Positions 53,656-61,925 are shown, numbered from the stretch's first letter. The stretch: 64,000 nt of DNA from Streptomyces sp. NBC_01381 (GCF_026340305.1 NZ_JAPEPI010000001.1:2914001-2978000), one strand, 5' to 3'. Translations and numbers: made by a program. The notes: generated by a model from the sequence alone, not told the origin.

Positions 53656-53720
53656 GGGCGCGGGGCTGCGACATTGGCGGCTCCGCCGCGCGGGCTCGAC
53701 CAGCCCCCACCGGCCCGCAG
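53656..53720. repeat. Dispersed intergenic repeat family C, copy 2
   Basis: GGGCGCGGGGCTGCGACATT, GCGGCTCCGCCGCG and CTCGACCAGCCCCC follow the order of the copy at 39886-39950. It fills the gap between the SLC13 gene and glycerate kinase. Confidence 0.75.
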
Positions 53721-53740
53721 ATGACGTTCCAGCACAGCGC

Positions 53741-55153
53741 TCAGCGAACGGGCACGCCGAGCAGCGGCCACAGCGCGATGGCGAAGAGCAGCACGAGCGC
53801 GGCCGTCAGCGGTGCCAGGACCGCGGAGAGGCGGAGCAGGTCGCGCGGGGTGTAGGTGGGGGTGCCGGGGATGTCGGCGAAGAGCGTGACGGGCTTCGCG
53901 GACGCGGGCAGCGTGTGGCAGAAGCCCGCCGCCGCGGTGGAGGCCAGGGCGGCCGCGACGGGGTTGACGCCCGCGCCGACGGCCGCCGCGACGACCAGCG
54001 GGACCAGGACCGAAGAACGCGCCGAGCGGGACTGCAGGACGAGGTGCGCGGTCGTGCTGACCCCGACGACCACGGTCAGGAACAGCCAGGGCGGCACATC
54101 CAGCGGAACGCCGCCCACCAGCCACTTCGCCGCCCCCGAGTCGGCGAGCGCGACGCCCATCGCCATCGTCGCCGCCATGAAGAGCAGCAGCGACCAGGGC
54201 ACCGTCTTCAGGGCGTCCTTCAGACGTACGGTGCCGAGTGCGGGGGAGGATGCGACGACCGCGCCGATCAACGCGACCACGGCGGGCGGCACTTGGTGCA
54301 GCGGCTCGCTGCACCAGAGCGTGACGACCGTGGCGAGCAGCAGGGCGCAGCGGGTCTCGGCGGGCTCCCAGGGTCCGGTGACCGGCTGCTCGCTGTGCTC
54401 CTGGAGCTGCTCGACGGTGATGTGCACGGGACCCTTGCGGTCCGCGCGCCGCGTCGTCGTCAACAGGACGGCCTCCGCCGCCAGATGGGACGAGGCCATG
54501 GCGAGCGGCAGGCCGAGCAGCAGCCACTGCGTGAAGCCGATCCGCTCCCCGGTCGCCTCCCACAGGACCGACACCGTGATCAGATGTGCTCCCGCGCCGA
54601 TCAGGGTCGCGACAGCGGAGAGCAGGATCACGGTCGGAAAGAGCAGGGCGAGCATCACGACCAGGCGCTTCCGGTCGGCGAGGACCTTGGCGAGGGCGAG
54701 GAAGACGGGCAGCGCGAGCGCTGCGCGGCCCGACGTGGCCGGCACCGCGAAGGCCGTCACGACGAGCGCCGCCGTCGTCAGATGCGTCAACTGCCGTACG
54801 CTGCGCGCCCCGCTGACCAGAAAGGCCGCCGCCCGTCCCGCCAGACCGCTGCGGGCCACGGCCGCCGCGAGCACGAAGGCACAGATCAGCAGCCAGACGG
54901 TCTCGTCGCCGAGGGTGCCGAAGAGCGTGTCGCTGCTGATCACCCCGGTCGCGGTGAGCGCGAGGCCGGCGCCGAGCGCGATGTACGTGTCGTCGATCGG
55001 CGTGCCGATCCACGCACAGGTCGCCAGGGCGAACACGGCGAGAGTGAGGCGGGCGTCGCCGCTCAGGCCGGGGAAGTTGCCGGGAACCACGAGCAGCGCG
55101 CACAGACTCAGCGCGACGCACAGCGTGATGGCTTGGCGGGGATTCAGGGTCAC
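53741..55153 (-). CDS. SLC13 (DASS)-family anion transporter
   Basis: This 470-aa membrane protein has about 11-12 hydrophobic helices and two re-entrant-like segments. FAVPATSGRAALALPVF and LPASAKPVTLFADIPGTPTYTP resemble the paired SNT/SxT substrate motifs of SLC13 carriers for dicarboxylates or sulfate. Its substrate is not determined by sequence alone. It is followed 113 bp downstream on the same strand by glycerate kinase, so transport of a related organic acid is possible. Confidence 0.88.
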   Translation of the reverse strand: MTLNPRQAITLCVALSLCALLVVPGNFPGLSGDARLTLAVFALATCAWIGTPIDDTYIALGAGLALTATGVISSDTLFGTLGDETVWLLICAFVLAAAVARSGLAGRAAAFLVSGARSVRQLTHLTTAALVVTAFAVPATSGRAALALPVFLALAKVLADRKRLVVMLALLFPTVILLSAVATLIGAGAHLITVSVLWEATGERIGFTQWLLLGLPLAMASSHLAAEAVLLTTTRRADRKGPVHITVEQLQEHSEQPVTGPWEPAETRCALLLATVVTLWCSEPLHQVPPAVVALIGAVVASSPALGTVRLKDALKTVPWSLLLFMAATMAMGVALADSGAAKWLVGGVPLDVPPWLFLTVVVGVSTTAHLVLQSRSARSSVLVPLVVAAAVGAGVNPVAAALASTAAAGFCHTLPASAKPVTLFADIPGTPTYTPRDLLRLSAVLAPLTAALVLLFAIALWPLLGVPVR

Positions 55154-55223
55154 ACAGGAAGCCTCGGGCCCCGCCGTGAGCCCTCAATGAGCCTGAGATG
55201 AAAGGAACTTCACGGGGTGATTT

Positions 55224-55264
55224 GGGCGCTCACCCCGGCAGGCCGGGCGCTCACCCCGGCAGCC
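55224..55264. repeat. 21-base tandem duplication containing the response-regulator stop codon
   Basis: GGGCGCTCACCCCGGCAG plus GCC begins at 55224 and again at 55245. On the minus strand both copies read Leu-Pro-Gly-stop in the frame of the OmpR-type gene, so the gene has two in-frame TGA stops 21 bases apart. Confidence 0.9.
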
Positions 55265-55913
55265 GGTACCCCATCCCGCGCACCGTCTCCACCCGCTCGG
55301 CGCCCAGCTTCTTGCGCAGCGCTCGTACGTACACGTCCACGATGTTGGACCCGGGGTCGAAGTCGTAGCCCCACACATGGGAGAGGATCTGCTCCCGCGA
55401 GAGCACCTGCCCCGGATGGCGCAGGAACAGTTCGAGCAGCACGAACTCACGTGCCGTCAGGTCCACCGTCCGCTCGCCCGAACGCGCCCTGCGGGTGCGC
55501 AGATCCAGCGTCAGATCCCCGCCGCGCAGCACCGTCACCTCCGGGGCGCCCGCCGCCGTGCGCAGCCTCAGGCGCACCCGCGCGAGCAGCTCCTCGAAAC
55601 GGAACGGCTTGGTCATCCAGTCGTCGGCGCCGCCCTCGAGGCCCGCCACCGTGTCCCGGACCGAGTCGCGGGCGGTCAGCACGATCACCGGGGTCGTCAC
55701 CCGGGCCTCGCGCAGCTGCCGCAGGACCGTGAAGCCGTCCTTGCCGGGCAGCCCGATGTCCAGGACGACCAGGTCGAAGCCGCCGGTCAGGGCGTAGTCG
55801 TAGGCCGCTTCGCCGTCGCCGACGACGCTGGTGGTGAAGCCGTTGGCCCGCAGGCCCTTCTCGACGAAGGAGGCGATGCGCTCCTCGTCCTCGACGATGA
55901 GAATCCGGTTCAT
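55251..55913 (-). CDS. OmpR-family response regulator
   Basis: This 220-aa protein has a receiver domain (2-115) with Asp52 in VVLDIGLPGKDG, Thr in VLTARDS and Lys in DWMTKPFRFEELL, followed by a winged-helix DNA-binding domain (about 125-218, LTAREFVLLELFLRHPGQVLS). It overlaps its kinase gene by 4 bases (ATGA). The 3' end, including the stop, is tandemly duplicated with a 21-base unit. Confidence 0.94.
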   Translation of the reverse strand: MNRILIVEDEERIASFVEKGLRANGFTTSVVGDGEAAYDYALTGGFDLVVLDIGLPGKDGFTVLRQLREARVTTPVIVLTARDSVRDTVAGLEGGADDWMTKPFRFEELLARVRLRLRTAAGAPEVTVLRGGDLTLDLRTRRARSGERTVDLTAREFVLLELFLRHPGQVLSREQILSHVWGYDFDPGSNIVDVYVRALRKKLGAERVETVRGMGYRLPG

Positions 55914-57361
55914 GGCAGTCCTGGTTCCTGTTCTCGCAGTACGAGTACGAAGGTGGCGCCGCCGGAGCCCGACGCCGTGGGCCGCAGCTCGACCCGGCCG
56001 CCGTGCCCTTCGGCGATCGCGCGCACGATGGCGAGGCCGAGCCCGGCGCCGGTGGCGCGGGCGCCGCGGCGTGCGGTGCCGCGCCGGAACCGCTCGAAGA
56101 TCACCGCCGCGTCCTGCGCCTGGACGCCGGGCCCGCTGTCGGCGACGTACAGCTCGATCCGGCCCGCCGTGCTGCGTGAGCCGATGCCGATGCGCTGGCC
56201 GGGGACGGTGTGCTGGACGGCGTTCTGGGCGAGCTGCACCATCGCCTGGGTGATGCGCTGCGGGTCGAGACCGGTCTCGCCGTCGGCCACTTCGGCCAGC
56301 CGCCAGTCGCGGTCGCCGAGCGCCCGCGCCTTGACGAAGACGTCCGCGGTCAGCTCGGCGAGCTGCACCGGCTCGGGGGTGACGAAGTCGGGGCGCTCGG
56401 CCTTGGCGAGGAGGAGGAGGTCCTCGACGATGCGGCTCATCCGGTCGAGCTCCTCCATCACGATCCGGACGGTCTCCTCGCGCTCGCCCGGATCGTCGCC
56501 CATCAGCTCCAGATGGCCGCGCACGATGGTGATGGGCGTGCGCAGCTCGTGCCCGGCGTCGTCGACGAACTCGCGCTGCGCGGCGAACGCGCGCTCCAGT
56601 CGGTCGAGCATGCCGTTGAACGTCTCGGCGAGCGCCGCGATGTCGTCCCTGCCCTGCACCGGGATGCGCCGGGTCAGATCCTGTTCGGTGAGCTGCGCGG
56701 CGGTCGTACGCACCAGACGTACGGGCTTGAGGATGCGGCCCGCGACCGCCCAGCCGATGCCGGTGGTCATCAGGAGCGCGACCCCGGAGATGGCGAGCAG
56801 CATCGTGAACACGTCGCCCGCCTTGGCCTGTTCGCCCGCCGGGTGGAAGGCGACGACGAACGCCGCCGCCGGATGGCCCGCGCTCGCCGCGATCTCCACC
56901 TTCGCCCAGCGGACCTCGCCGCCCTCGCGGTGCAGCGTGCCGGTCGCGTCGGGGGACTCGAAGACCGTTCGCAGGGCGGCGGTGTCCTCGGCGAGCGGAT
57001 GGTCGATCCGTGGCTCGCGCGACTGCTCCTTCTTCGCGGGTGCCTTGCCGGGGCGGCCGACCAGGCCGAGGAGCTCCTCGTCGGGGTCGGCGTACTGCCG
57101 GGACAGGAAGAGCCGCAGGAGGGGGTCGGGAGCGCTGAACTTCTCGCCCGTGTGCGGATCGACTCCTTCGCGGGCGAGGTTGGTGAACTCCGCGGTCTCC
57201 TGGGCGAGCAGCCGGTCGATGCGGTGGTCCACGTCGCGCAGCAGGACGGAGCGGGTGGTGGCCGCGACCGCGGTGAGCGCGACGGTCATCACCACGAGCA
57301 GCCAGAGCAGGATGCGGACACGGGCGGATATCCAGCGGTGCGGGCGCTCAGCCGTCGTCAC
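55910..57361 (-). CDS. Sensor histidine kinase, HAMP-HisKA type
   Basis: This 483-aa sensor has a first membrane helix (about 10-35), an extracytoplasmic domain (about 40-170), a second helix followed by a HAMP domain, a HisKA domain with the phospho-acceptor in DDAGHELRTPITIV, and HATPase_c with NAVQHT and VADSGPGV. The GTG at 57361 is preferred. An ATG at 57424 in the same frame would add a Thr/Ala-rich stretch that is only the shadow of the small acidic protein's coding sequence. The 14-base overlap with that gene suggests coupled translation. Confidence 0.9.
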   Translation of the reverse strand: MTTAERPHRWISARVRILLWLLVVMTVALTAVAATTRSVLLRDVDHRIDRLLAQETAEFTNLAREGVDPHTGEKFSAPDPLLRLFLSRQYADPDEELLGLVGRPGKAPAKKEQSREPRIDHPLAEDTAALRTVFESPDATGTLHREGGEVRWAKVEIAASAGHPAAAFVVAFHPAGEQAKAGDVFTMLLAISGVALLMTTGIGWAVAGRILKPVRLVRTTAAQLTEQDLTRRIPVQGRDDIAALAETFNGMLDRLERAFAAQREFVDDAGHELRTPITIVRGHLELMGDDPGEREETVRIVMEELDRMSRIVEDLLLLAKAERPDFVTPEPVQLAELTADVFVKARALGDRDWRLAEVADGETGLDPQRITQAMVQLAQNAVQHTVPGQRIGIGSRSTAGRIELYVADSGPGVQAQDAAVIFERFRRGTARRGARATGAGLGLAIVRAIAEGHGGRVELRPTASGSGGATFVLVLREQEPGLP

Positions 57362-57668
57362 CGGGACCGTCGTCGTCGTTGTCGCCCCGGCCGCTGCCTT
57401 CGTTGCCGTCGTCGTCGTTGTCATCGCCCGGGGAATTCTCGCTGACCGGCGGTGGGGACACGGTCTCGTCGCTCGGCGTCGGCCGGGGGGTGGCGGGCTT
57501 CGAGGGCGGAGATGACGGCTTCGAGGACGGCGAGCCGCTCTCCAGCTCCACCTTGGGCGGGGCCTTGGGAGGCTCGGGGCTGTCGGTCAGGACGTAGCTG
57601 GTCGTGGCGATGCCGAGGGGGATCGCCACGACGGCGGCCAGGGCGGCCATGCGGTGGGAGAAGACCAT
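57348..57668 (-). CDS. Small secreted or membrane-anchored hydrophilic acidic protein
   Basis: This 106-aa protein has an N-terminal hydrophobic signal/anchor (5-27, MAALAAVVAIPLGIATTSYVL), a Pro/Ser/Lys-rich middle, and a very acidic Asp/Asn/Gly tail (about 80-106, with GDDNDDDGN and GDNDDDGPGDDG). The tail resembles a divalent-cation-binding repeat, although no EF-hand is visible. It directly precedes and overlaps the sensor kinase gene, so it may act in signal sensing; this is an inference. I recall similar proteins annotated as small secreted hydrophilic proteins in Streptomyces. Confidence 0.8.
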   Translation of the reverse strand: MVFSHRMAALAAVVAIPLGIATTSYVLTDSPEPPKAPPKVELESGSPSSKPSSPPSKPATPRPTPSDETVSPPPVSENSPGDDNDDDGNEGSGRGDNDDDGPGDDG

Positions 57669-57749
57669 GACAGCGAGGGTGCGGGGCGCAGTGCGCCAGC
57701 AGCATGAGCCGCAGATGAAGAAACCCTCATCCGACGGCCGTGCGGATGC

Positions 57750-58031
57750 CTAGGAGTCGAGGCCGATCGCGAACGCCGCCTCCAGGTCGTGCTGCGAGTA
57801 CGTACGGAACGCGACATGCGTGTCCGTCGCCTCCACGCCCGGGATCTTGCTGATCTTGCCGGGGATGACATCGGCCAGGTCGTCGTGGCGGCCGACGCGC
57901 ACCATGGCGATCAGGTCGTAGGTGCCGGTCACGGAGAAGACCTCGCTGACACAGTCGAGGGCGGAGATCGACTCGGCGATCTCGGGGATCCGGTCCACGC
58001 TGGTCTTGATGAGCACGATCGCGGTGATCAC
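57750..58031 (-). CDS. Stand-alone Lrp/AsnC ligand-binding (RAM) domain protein
   Basis: This 93-aa protein consists only of the alpha-beta RAM domain of Lrp/AsnC regulators (MITAIVLIKTSVDRIPEIAE..., TGTYDLIAMVRVG). It has no DNA-binding domain. Such stand-alone domains probably bind amino acids or modify full-length Lrp proteins. The GTG overlaps the TGA of the rhomboid gene (GTGA), so the two are translated together. Confidence 0.9.
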   Translation of the reverse strand: MITAIVLIKTSVDRIPEIAESISALDCVSEVFSVTGTYDLIAMVRVGRHDDLADVIPGKISKIPGVEATDTHVAFRTYSQHDLEAAFAIGLDS

Positions 58032-58759
58032 GGCTGACTGTCTCCCTCGGTAGCCGGTGCTGGCCTCTTCACTCTATCCGTCCGGCCATACCGCACCCAC
58101 GCGTAGAGAAAGCCCAGCGAGAAGCCCACCAGGTGGGCCAGATAGGCGACTCCGGGACCCTGACCGCCCTGCAGTGCGGCGAGCCACTGCAGCGTCACCC
58201 AGAACGGCAGCACCACCCAGGCGGGAAAGCGCAGCGGAAGGAAGAAGAGGAACGGGAAGAGGCTGGTGACCCGTGCCTTGGGGAAGAGTCGCAGGAAGGC
58301 GCCGAGCACCGCCGAGATCGCCCCCGACGCGCCCACCAGGGTCTGGTCGGAGCCGGCGTGCGCGGCCGCGTAGGCGAGCAGGGCGAGATAGCCGCAGCCG
58401 ACGTAGAAGAGCGCGAACTGGAGGTGCCCCATCCGTTCCTCGACCATCGCCCCGAAGACGTACAGGAAGAGCATGTTGCCGAGCAGATGCAGCCAGCTGC
58501 CGTGCACGAACAGCGCGGTGAGGGGGCCGAGCGCGGCCCGCGGCACCCCGCTGATCAGCTCCGATGGGACCACCCCCCACCGCGCGAAGTAGTCCTGCTG
58601 CGCGGCGAGCAGCTGGTCGCCGATGCCGTAGACGGGGTTGAGCCCGGACACGGGGGAGATCACGAAGACCAGACAGCAGGCGACGATCAGGCTGTACGTC
58701 ACCGGGGCCGACTGGCCCCTGATCAGCCGGACCGCCGTCGCACCCCATGTGTTGATCAT
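58028..58759 (-). CDS. Rhomboid-family intramembrane serine protease
   Basis: This 243-aa polytopic protein has about six helices. The catalytic Ser is in VGASGAISAVLGA (GASG motif) and the His in AYLAHLVGFSLGF. FVHGSWLHLLGNMLFLYVFG is the typical HxxxN loop of rhomboids. It should cleave membrane proteins within the bilayer; the substrate is unknown. It is the first gene of a two-gene unit with the RAM-domain protein. Confidence 0.93.
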   Translation of the reverse strand: MINTWGATAVRLIRGQSAPVTYSLIVACCLVFVISPVSGLNPVYGIGDQLLAAQQDYFARWGVVPSELISGVPRAALGPLTALFVHGSWLHLLGNMLFLYVFGAMVEERMGHLQFALFYVGCGYLALLAYAAAHAGSDQTLVGASGAISAVLGAFLRLFPKARVTSLFPFLFFLPLRFPAWVVLPFWVTLQWLAALQGGQGPGVAYLAHLVGFSLGFLYAWVRYGRTDRVKRPAPATEGDSQP

Positions 58760-58897
58760 GAACAGAGCATGACGTAAGGGGCGCTACCCGTACAGACCGC
58801 CTCGCCGCTGTGGAGGCCGCCGCATGGAGACCCTTACAGGCCTTAGGGTTACGGGCACCACGCACCATGGAATCCCGAAGGAAAGCGAACAGCCACG

Positions 58898-59137
58898 ATG
58901 ACGGTTCCTCTGCCGACCGACACCACCCGGTGGCGCTGCACGCTCTGCGGCAACCTCACGCGGTTCGACGTGACCCGCTCTTCGAAGGTCGTCGAATATG
59001 TGCACCTCGACCTGGCCGGTGAGTCGAACGTCGAGGAACGTGAGGTGGTCAGTGAGACCATCGAGTCGGTCCGCTGCCGCTGGTGCAACGCGGTGGACAA
59101 GGTGGAACTCGTGGACAGGCCGGGTGCCGGCTCCTGA
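58898..59137 (+). CDS. Small protein with two CxxC motifs
   Basis: This 79-aa protein contains CTLCGN near residue 14 and CRWCNA near residue 60, which could form one zinc ribbon. It starts MTVPLPTDTTRWRC and is conserved-looking, with G/C-rich third positions. The function is unknown. It is followed after 34 bp by the NYN-domain gene on the same strand; a link to RNA is only suggested by this neighbour. Confidence 0.8.
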   Translation: MTVPLPTDTTRWRCTLCGNLTRFDVTRSSKVVEYVHLDLAGESNVEEREVVSETIESVRCRWCNAVDKVELVDRPGAGS

Positions 59138-59171
59138 GGGAGCGGGCCCCGCACAGCTAGTGGGGTGAGCG

Positions 59172-60521
59172 ATGGTGGAGAGCGCGAGCGGGGAGCCGGA
59201 CGACGGCGCCGCTGAGGTGCTCGACCGCCCGCTGCCCGACGGAGTGCGCCGACGGGTCGTCCAGATCGTCTCGGACGGCTTCGGTGGTCTCACGGTGAGC
59301 GAACTGCCCGCACAGCTGCGGCAGTACGCCCGTTTCACGCCGACCCGGCGCACCAAGTTCGCCGGCAACGCGATGGCGGCCGCCCTGGAGGGCGACCCGC
59401 TCTTCCGGCAGCGCATCGGCGAACGTCTCAGAGAGGTGCAGCCCGAGCTCACCGGTGCCCTGGACGCGGGCTCCCCGCCCCCGGCCGCGGACCCGCTCGA
59501 CGTGGCGGCCGCGGCCTATGTGTTGCGCCCCACGGGCTGGGTGAAGCTGGTGACCGCCGCGGGCGAGGAGGCCCAGCGGGCGGACGCCGAGCGCGTCGAC
59601 GACGAGACCCGGGCCGAGCTGGAGCGGCTGCGCGAGGAGCTCGCGGCGGCCCGCGGCCAGACGAAGGCCGAGACGGAGCGGCTGCGCACGGAGCTGGAGT
59701 CGGCGAAGAAGGAAGCCGAATCGATGCATCGCAAGCTGCGCGGCGCACTCAGCGACGTCAAGCGCGGGGAGGCGGCCCTGCGCAAGGCGGCGGCCGAAGC
59801 CGACGCCGTGCGTGCCGAGGGTCAGGCGCAGGTGTCCGCCGCGGAGAGCGAGACCCGGCGGCTCAAGGCCAGGCTCAGCGAGACCGAGGCGGCGCTCGAA
59901 GCCAGCCGCAGGGCGGCGCGCGAGGGCCGCAGCGTCGAGGACATGCGGGTGCGGCTGCTCCTGGACACGGTCCTCGAGGCCACCCAGGGGCTGCGCCGCG
60001 AACTCGCCCTGCCGCCCGTGTCGGTGCGGCCCGCCGAGACCGTGGACGCCGTCGAGCCGGGGCGGATGACGCCGAAGGACATCGCGGCCCGCGCGCTCTC
60101 CGAGAACGATCCGGCCATCCTCGACCAACTGCTCGCGCTGCCGCAGGCGCACCTGGTCGTGGACGGCTACAACGTCACCAAGACCGGCTATCCCACGATG
60201 CCCCTGGAGAAGCAGCGCCTTCGGCTGCTCGGCTCGCTCTCGCAGCTCGCCGCCCAGACCGGCGCCGAGGTCACCTGCGTCTTCGACGGGGCCGAACTCG
60301 CCGCGCCCGTCCTGCTCGCGCCGCCGCGCGGGGTGCGCGTCCTTTTCTCCAAGCCGGGCGTCACGGCGGACGAACTGATCCGCCAGCTGGTGCGCGCCGA
60401 GCCTCCCGGGCGCCCCGTGGTCGTCGTCTCCACCGACCGCGAAGTGGCCGACGGGATCGCGAAGGCGGGGGCGCGGCCCGTCGCTTCCGTCGTGCTCCTG
60501 AAGCGGCTTTCGCGCGGCTGA
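59172..60521 (+). CDS. NYN/YacP-type RNase-like protein with coiled coil
   Basis: This 449-aa protein has an N-terminal helical domain (about 15-125), a long charged coiled coil (about 145-265, rich in Glu/Lys/Arg/Ala) and a C-terminal NYN domain of the YacP group (about 315-449). The motifs VVDGYNVTKTGYP, CVFDGAEL and VVSTDREVADGI carry the acidic residues typical of PIN-like metal-dependent RNases. Action on rRNA or tRNA is inferred from the family. GGGGTGAG is close to the ATG at 59172. Confidence 0.9.
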   Translation: MVESASGEPDDGAAEVLDRPLPDGVRRRVVQIVSDGFGGLTVSELPAQLRQYARFTPTRRTKFAGNAMAAALEGDPLFRQRIGERLREVQPELTGALDAGSPPPAADPLDVAAAAYVLRPTGWVKLVTAAGEEAQRADAERVDDETRAELERLREELAAARGQTKAETERLRTELESAKKEAESMHRKLRGALSDVKRGEAALRKAAAEADAVRAEGQAQVSAAESETRRLKARLSETEAALEASRRAAREGRSVEDMRVRLLLDTVLEATQGLRRELALPPVSVRPAETVDAVEPGRMTPKDIAARALSENDPAILDQLLALPQAHLVVDGYNVTKTGYPTMPLEKQRLRLLGSLSQLAAQTGAEVTCVFDGAELAAPVLLAPPRGVRVLFSKPGVTADELIRQLVRAEPPGRPVVVVSTDREVADGIAKAGARPVASVVLLKRLSRG

Positions 60522-60815
60522 CGTACGCCCGACTCTGTGCGGCTAAGGGTGCCTGAGTAACTCCTGTTCCCTATGCCCGAATTGGGGCGACGCTTACGCA
60601 ACGTAGCGTCAAGTGCCCGTCACTGCCTGTGCGTCAACGGTAAAGAATGCGCCCGACCGGCGACTTTTTGCTGATCAGGATTTGAACTGATCACAAGAAC
60701 ATCACTAGGGTCTCGCCTCGAACCTCCGCTCGGTGGATCGCTCATCCGGGGCGACAGCGGTGGTACCCGCCCACCGGGTTTCGGTAGGCGGCTGGAGGAA
60801 GAAGGAGCCGCCTTC
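60522..60815. other. Leader and promoter region of the first NlpC/P60 gene (294 bp)
   Basis: No gene is seen. It contains a hairpin at 60589-60610 (GACGC/GCGTC with an inner TACG/CGTA), which may end NYN transcription, the promoter-operator at 60670-60712, and about 100 bases of leader before the GTG. Confidence 0.6.
60670..60712 (+). promoter_or_regulatory. HrdB-like promoter with a palindrome over the -35 box, NlpC/P60 gene
   Basis: TTGAAC (-35), 18 bases and TAGGGT (-10) fit the Streptomyces vegetative consensus well. An exact inverted repeat TGATCAG (60671-60677) and CTGATCA (60686-60692), 8 bases apart, spans the -35 element. This is the layout of a repressor operator. Transcription would start about 100 bases upstream of the GTG at 60816. 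Confidence 0.55.
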
Positions 60816-61847
60816 GTGGCGTCCCACCGTCGACCCAAGCAGCCGAGCCGCGCCCGTGTGACCGTGCTCACCGCAACCGCCGCCGCTGCCGTGGCACTCA
60901 CCTCGCAGGCCGCCAACGCCTCGCCGAGCGAGAAGCCGAGCAAGGACGAGGTCAAGTCCAAGGTCGACAAGCTCTACGAGGACGCGGGCCGGGCCACCGA
61001 CCGGTACAACGGCGCCAAGGAGAAGCAGGAGAAGCTCGAGAAGGAGATCGGCGAGCTTCAGGACAAAGTCGCGCGCGGCCAGGAGGACCTCAACGACCTG
61101 CGCAGCGGCCTCGGTTCGATGGCCAGCGCGCAGTACCGCTCCGGCGGCATCGACCCCTCCGTCCAGCTCTTCCTCTCGGCCGACCCGGACGACTACCTCG
61201 ACAAGGCGTCCACCATGGACCAGTTGAGCAGTCAGCAGGTCGAGGCGCTCAAGAAGGTCCAGGACAAGCAGCGGACCCTCGCGCAGGAGCGCAAGGAGGC
61301 GTCCGACAAGCTCAGCGACCTCGCGGAGACGCGCAAGGAACTGGGCAAGAAGAAGAAGGAAGTCCAGAGCAAGCTCGGCGCCGCCCAGAAGCTGCTCAAC
61401 ACGCTGACCGCCAAGGAGAAGGCCGAGCTCGCCGCCAAGGAGCAGCGCGCGAGCCGCACCGCCGACGACCGCGTGGACCTCGGCAAGGAGGCCCCCGCCT
61501 CGCAGCGCGGCCAGGCCGCCCTGAGCGCCGCCGCCACCCAGCTCGGCAAGCCGTACGTCTCCGGCGGCAGCGGCCCCAACTCCTACGACTGCTCCGGCCT
61601 CACGCAGTGGGGTTACAACCAGGCCGGTGTGCAGATCACCCGCACCACCTACACCCAGCAGAACGACGGCACGAAGATCGGCCGCTCCGAGCTGAAGCCG
61701 GGCGACCTGGTGTTCTTCAACAGCCTCGCGCACGTCGGCTTCTACGCGGGCAACGGCCAGGTCCTTCACGCCCCGAAGCCGGGCGCCGTGGTGCGCTACG
61801 AGTCGATGTCCACCATCGGCTCCTTCCAGTTCGGCGTCCGCATCTGA
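60816..61847 (+). CDS. Secreted NlpC/P60 (C40) peptidoglycan endopeptidase, first of two
   Basis: This cell-wall hydrolase is 343 aa. It has an N-terminal signal peptide (Arg-rich start, hydrophobic 18-40), a long coiled coil (about 45-215), and a C-terminal NlpC/P60 domain with the catalytic Cys in YDCSGLTQWG and His in LAHVGFYAGNG. It resembles the mycobacterial Rip proteins, which cut stem peptides. GGAGGAAGAAGGAG precedes the GTG. The next gene is a paralogue, about 225 bp downstream. Its 3' end (GTCCGCATCTGA) is repeated 25 bases downstream. Confidence 0.93.
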   Translation: MASHRRPKQPSRARVTVLTATAAAAVALTSQAANASPSEKPSKDEVKSKVDKLYEDAGRATDRYNGAKEKQEKLEKEIGELQDKVARGQEDLNDLRSGLGSMASAQYRSGGIDPSVQLFLSADPDDYLDKASTMDQLSSQQVEALKKVQDKQRTLAQERKEASDKLSDLAETRKELGKKKKEVQSKLGAAQKLLNTLTAKEKAELAAKEQRASRTADDRVDLGKEAPASQRGQAALSAAATQLGKPYVSGGSGPNSYDCSGLTQWGYNQAGVQITRTTYTQQNDGTKIGRSELKPGDLVFFNSLAHVGFYAGNGQVLHAPKPGAVVRYESMSTIGSFQFGVRI

Positions 61848-61925
61848 TTTCCGCTCGGCGGTCCGCATCTGAAACGACCGGCGTGCCGTCCGAACGGGCG
61901 AATTCCGCCAACTCCTGCTGACCCC

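Noticed and set aside
57362..57424. Histidine kinase start at ATG 57424
   Set aside because: The Thr/Ala-rich extension is the out-of-frame reading of the acidic tail of the small secreted protein.
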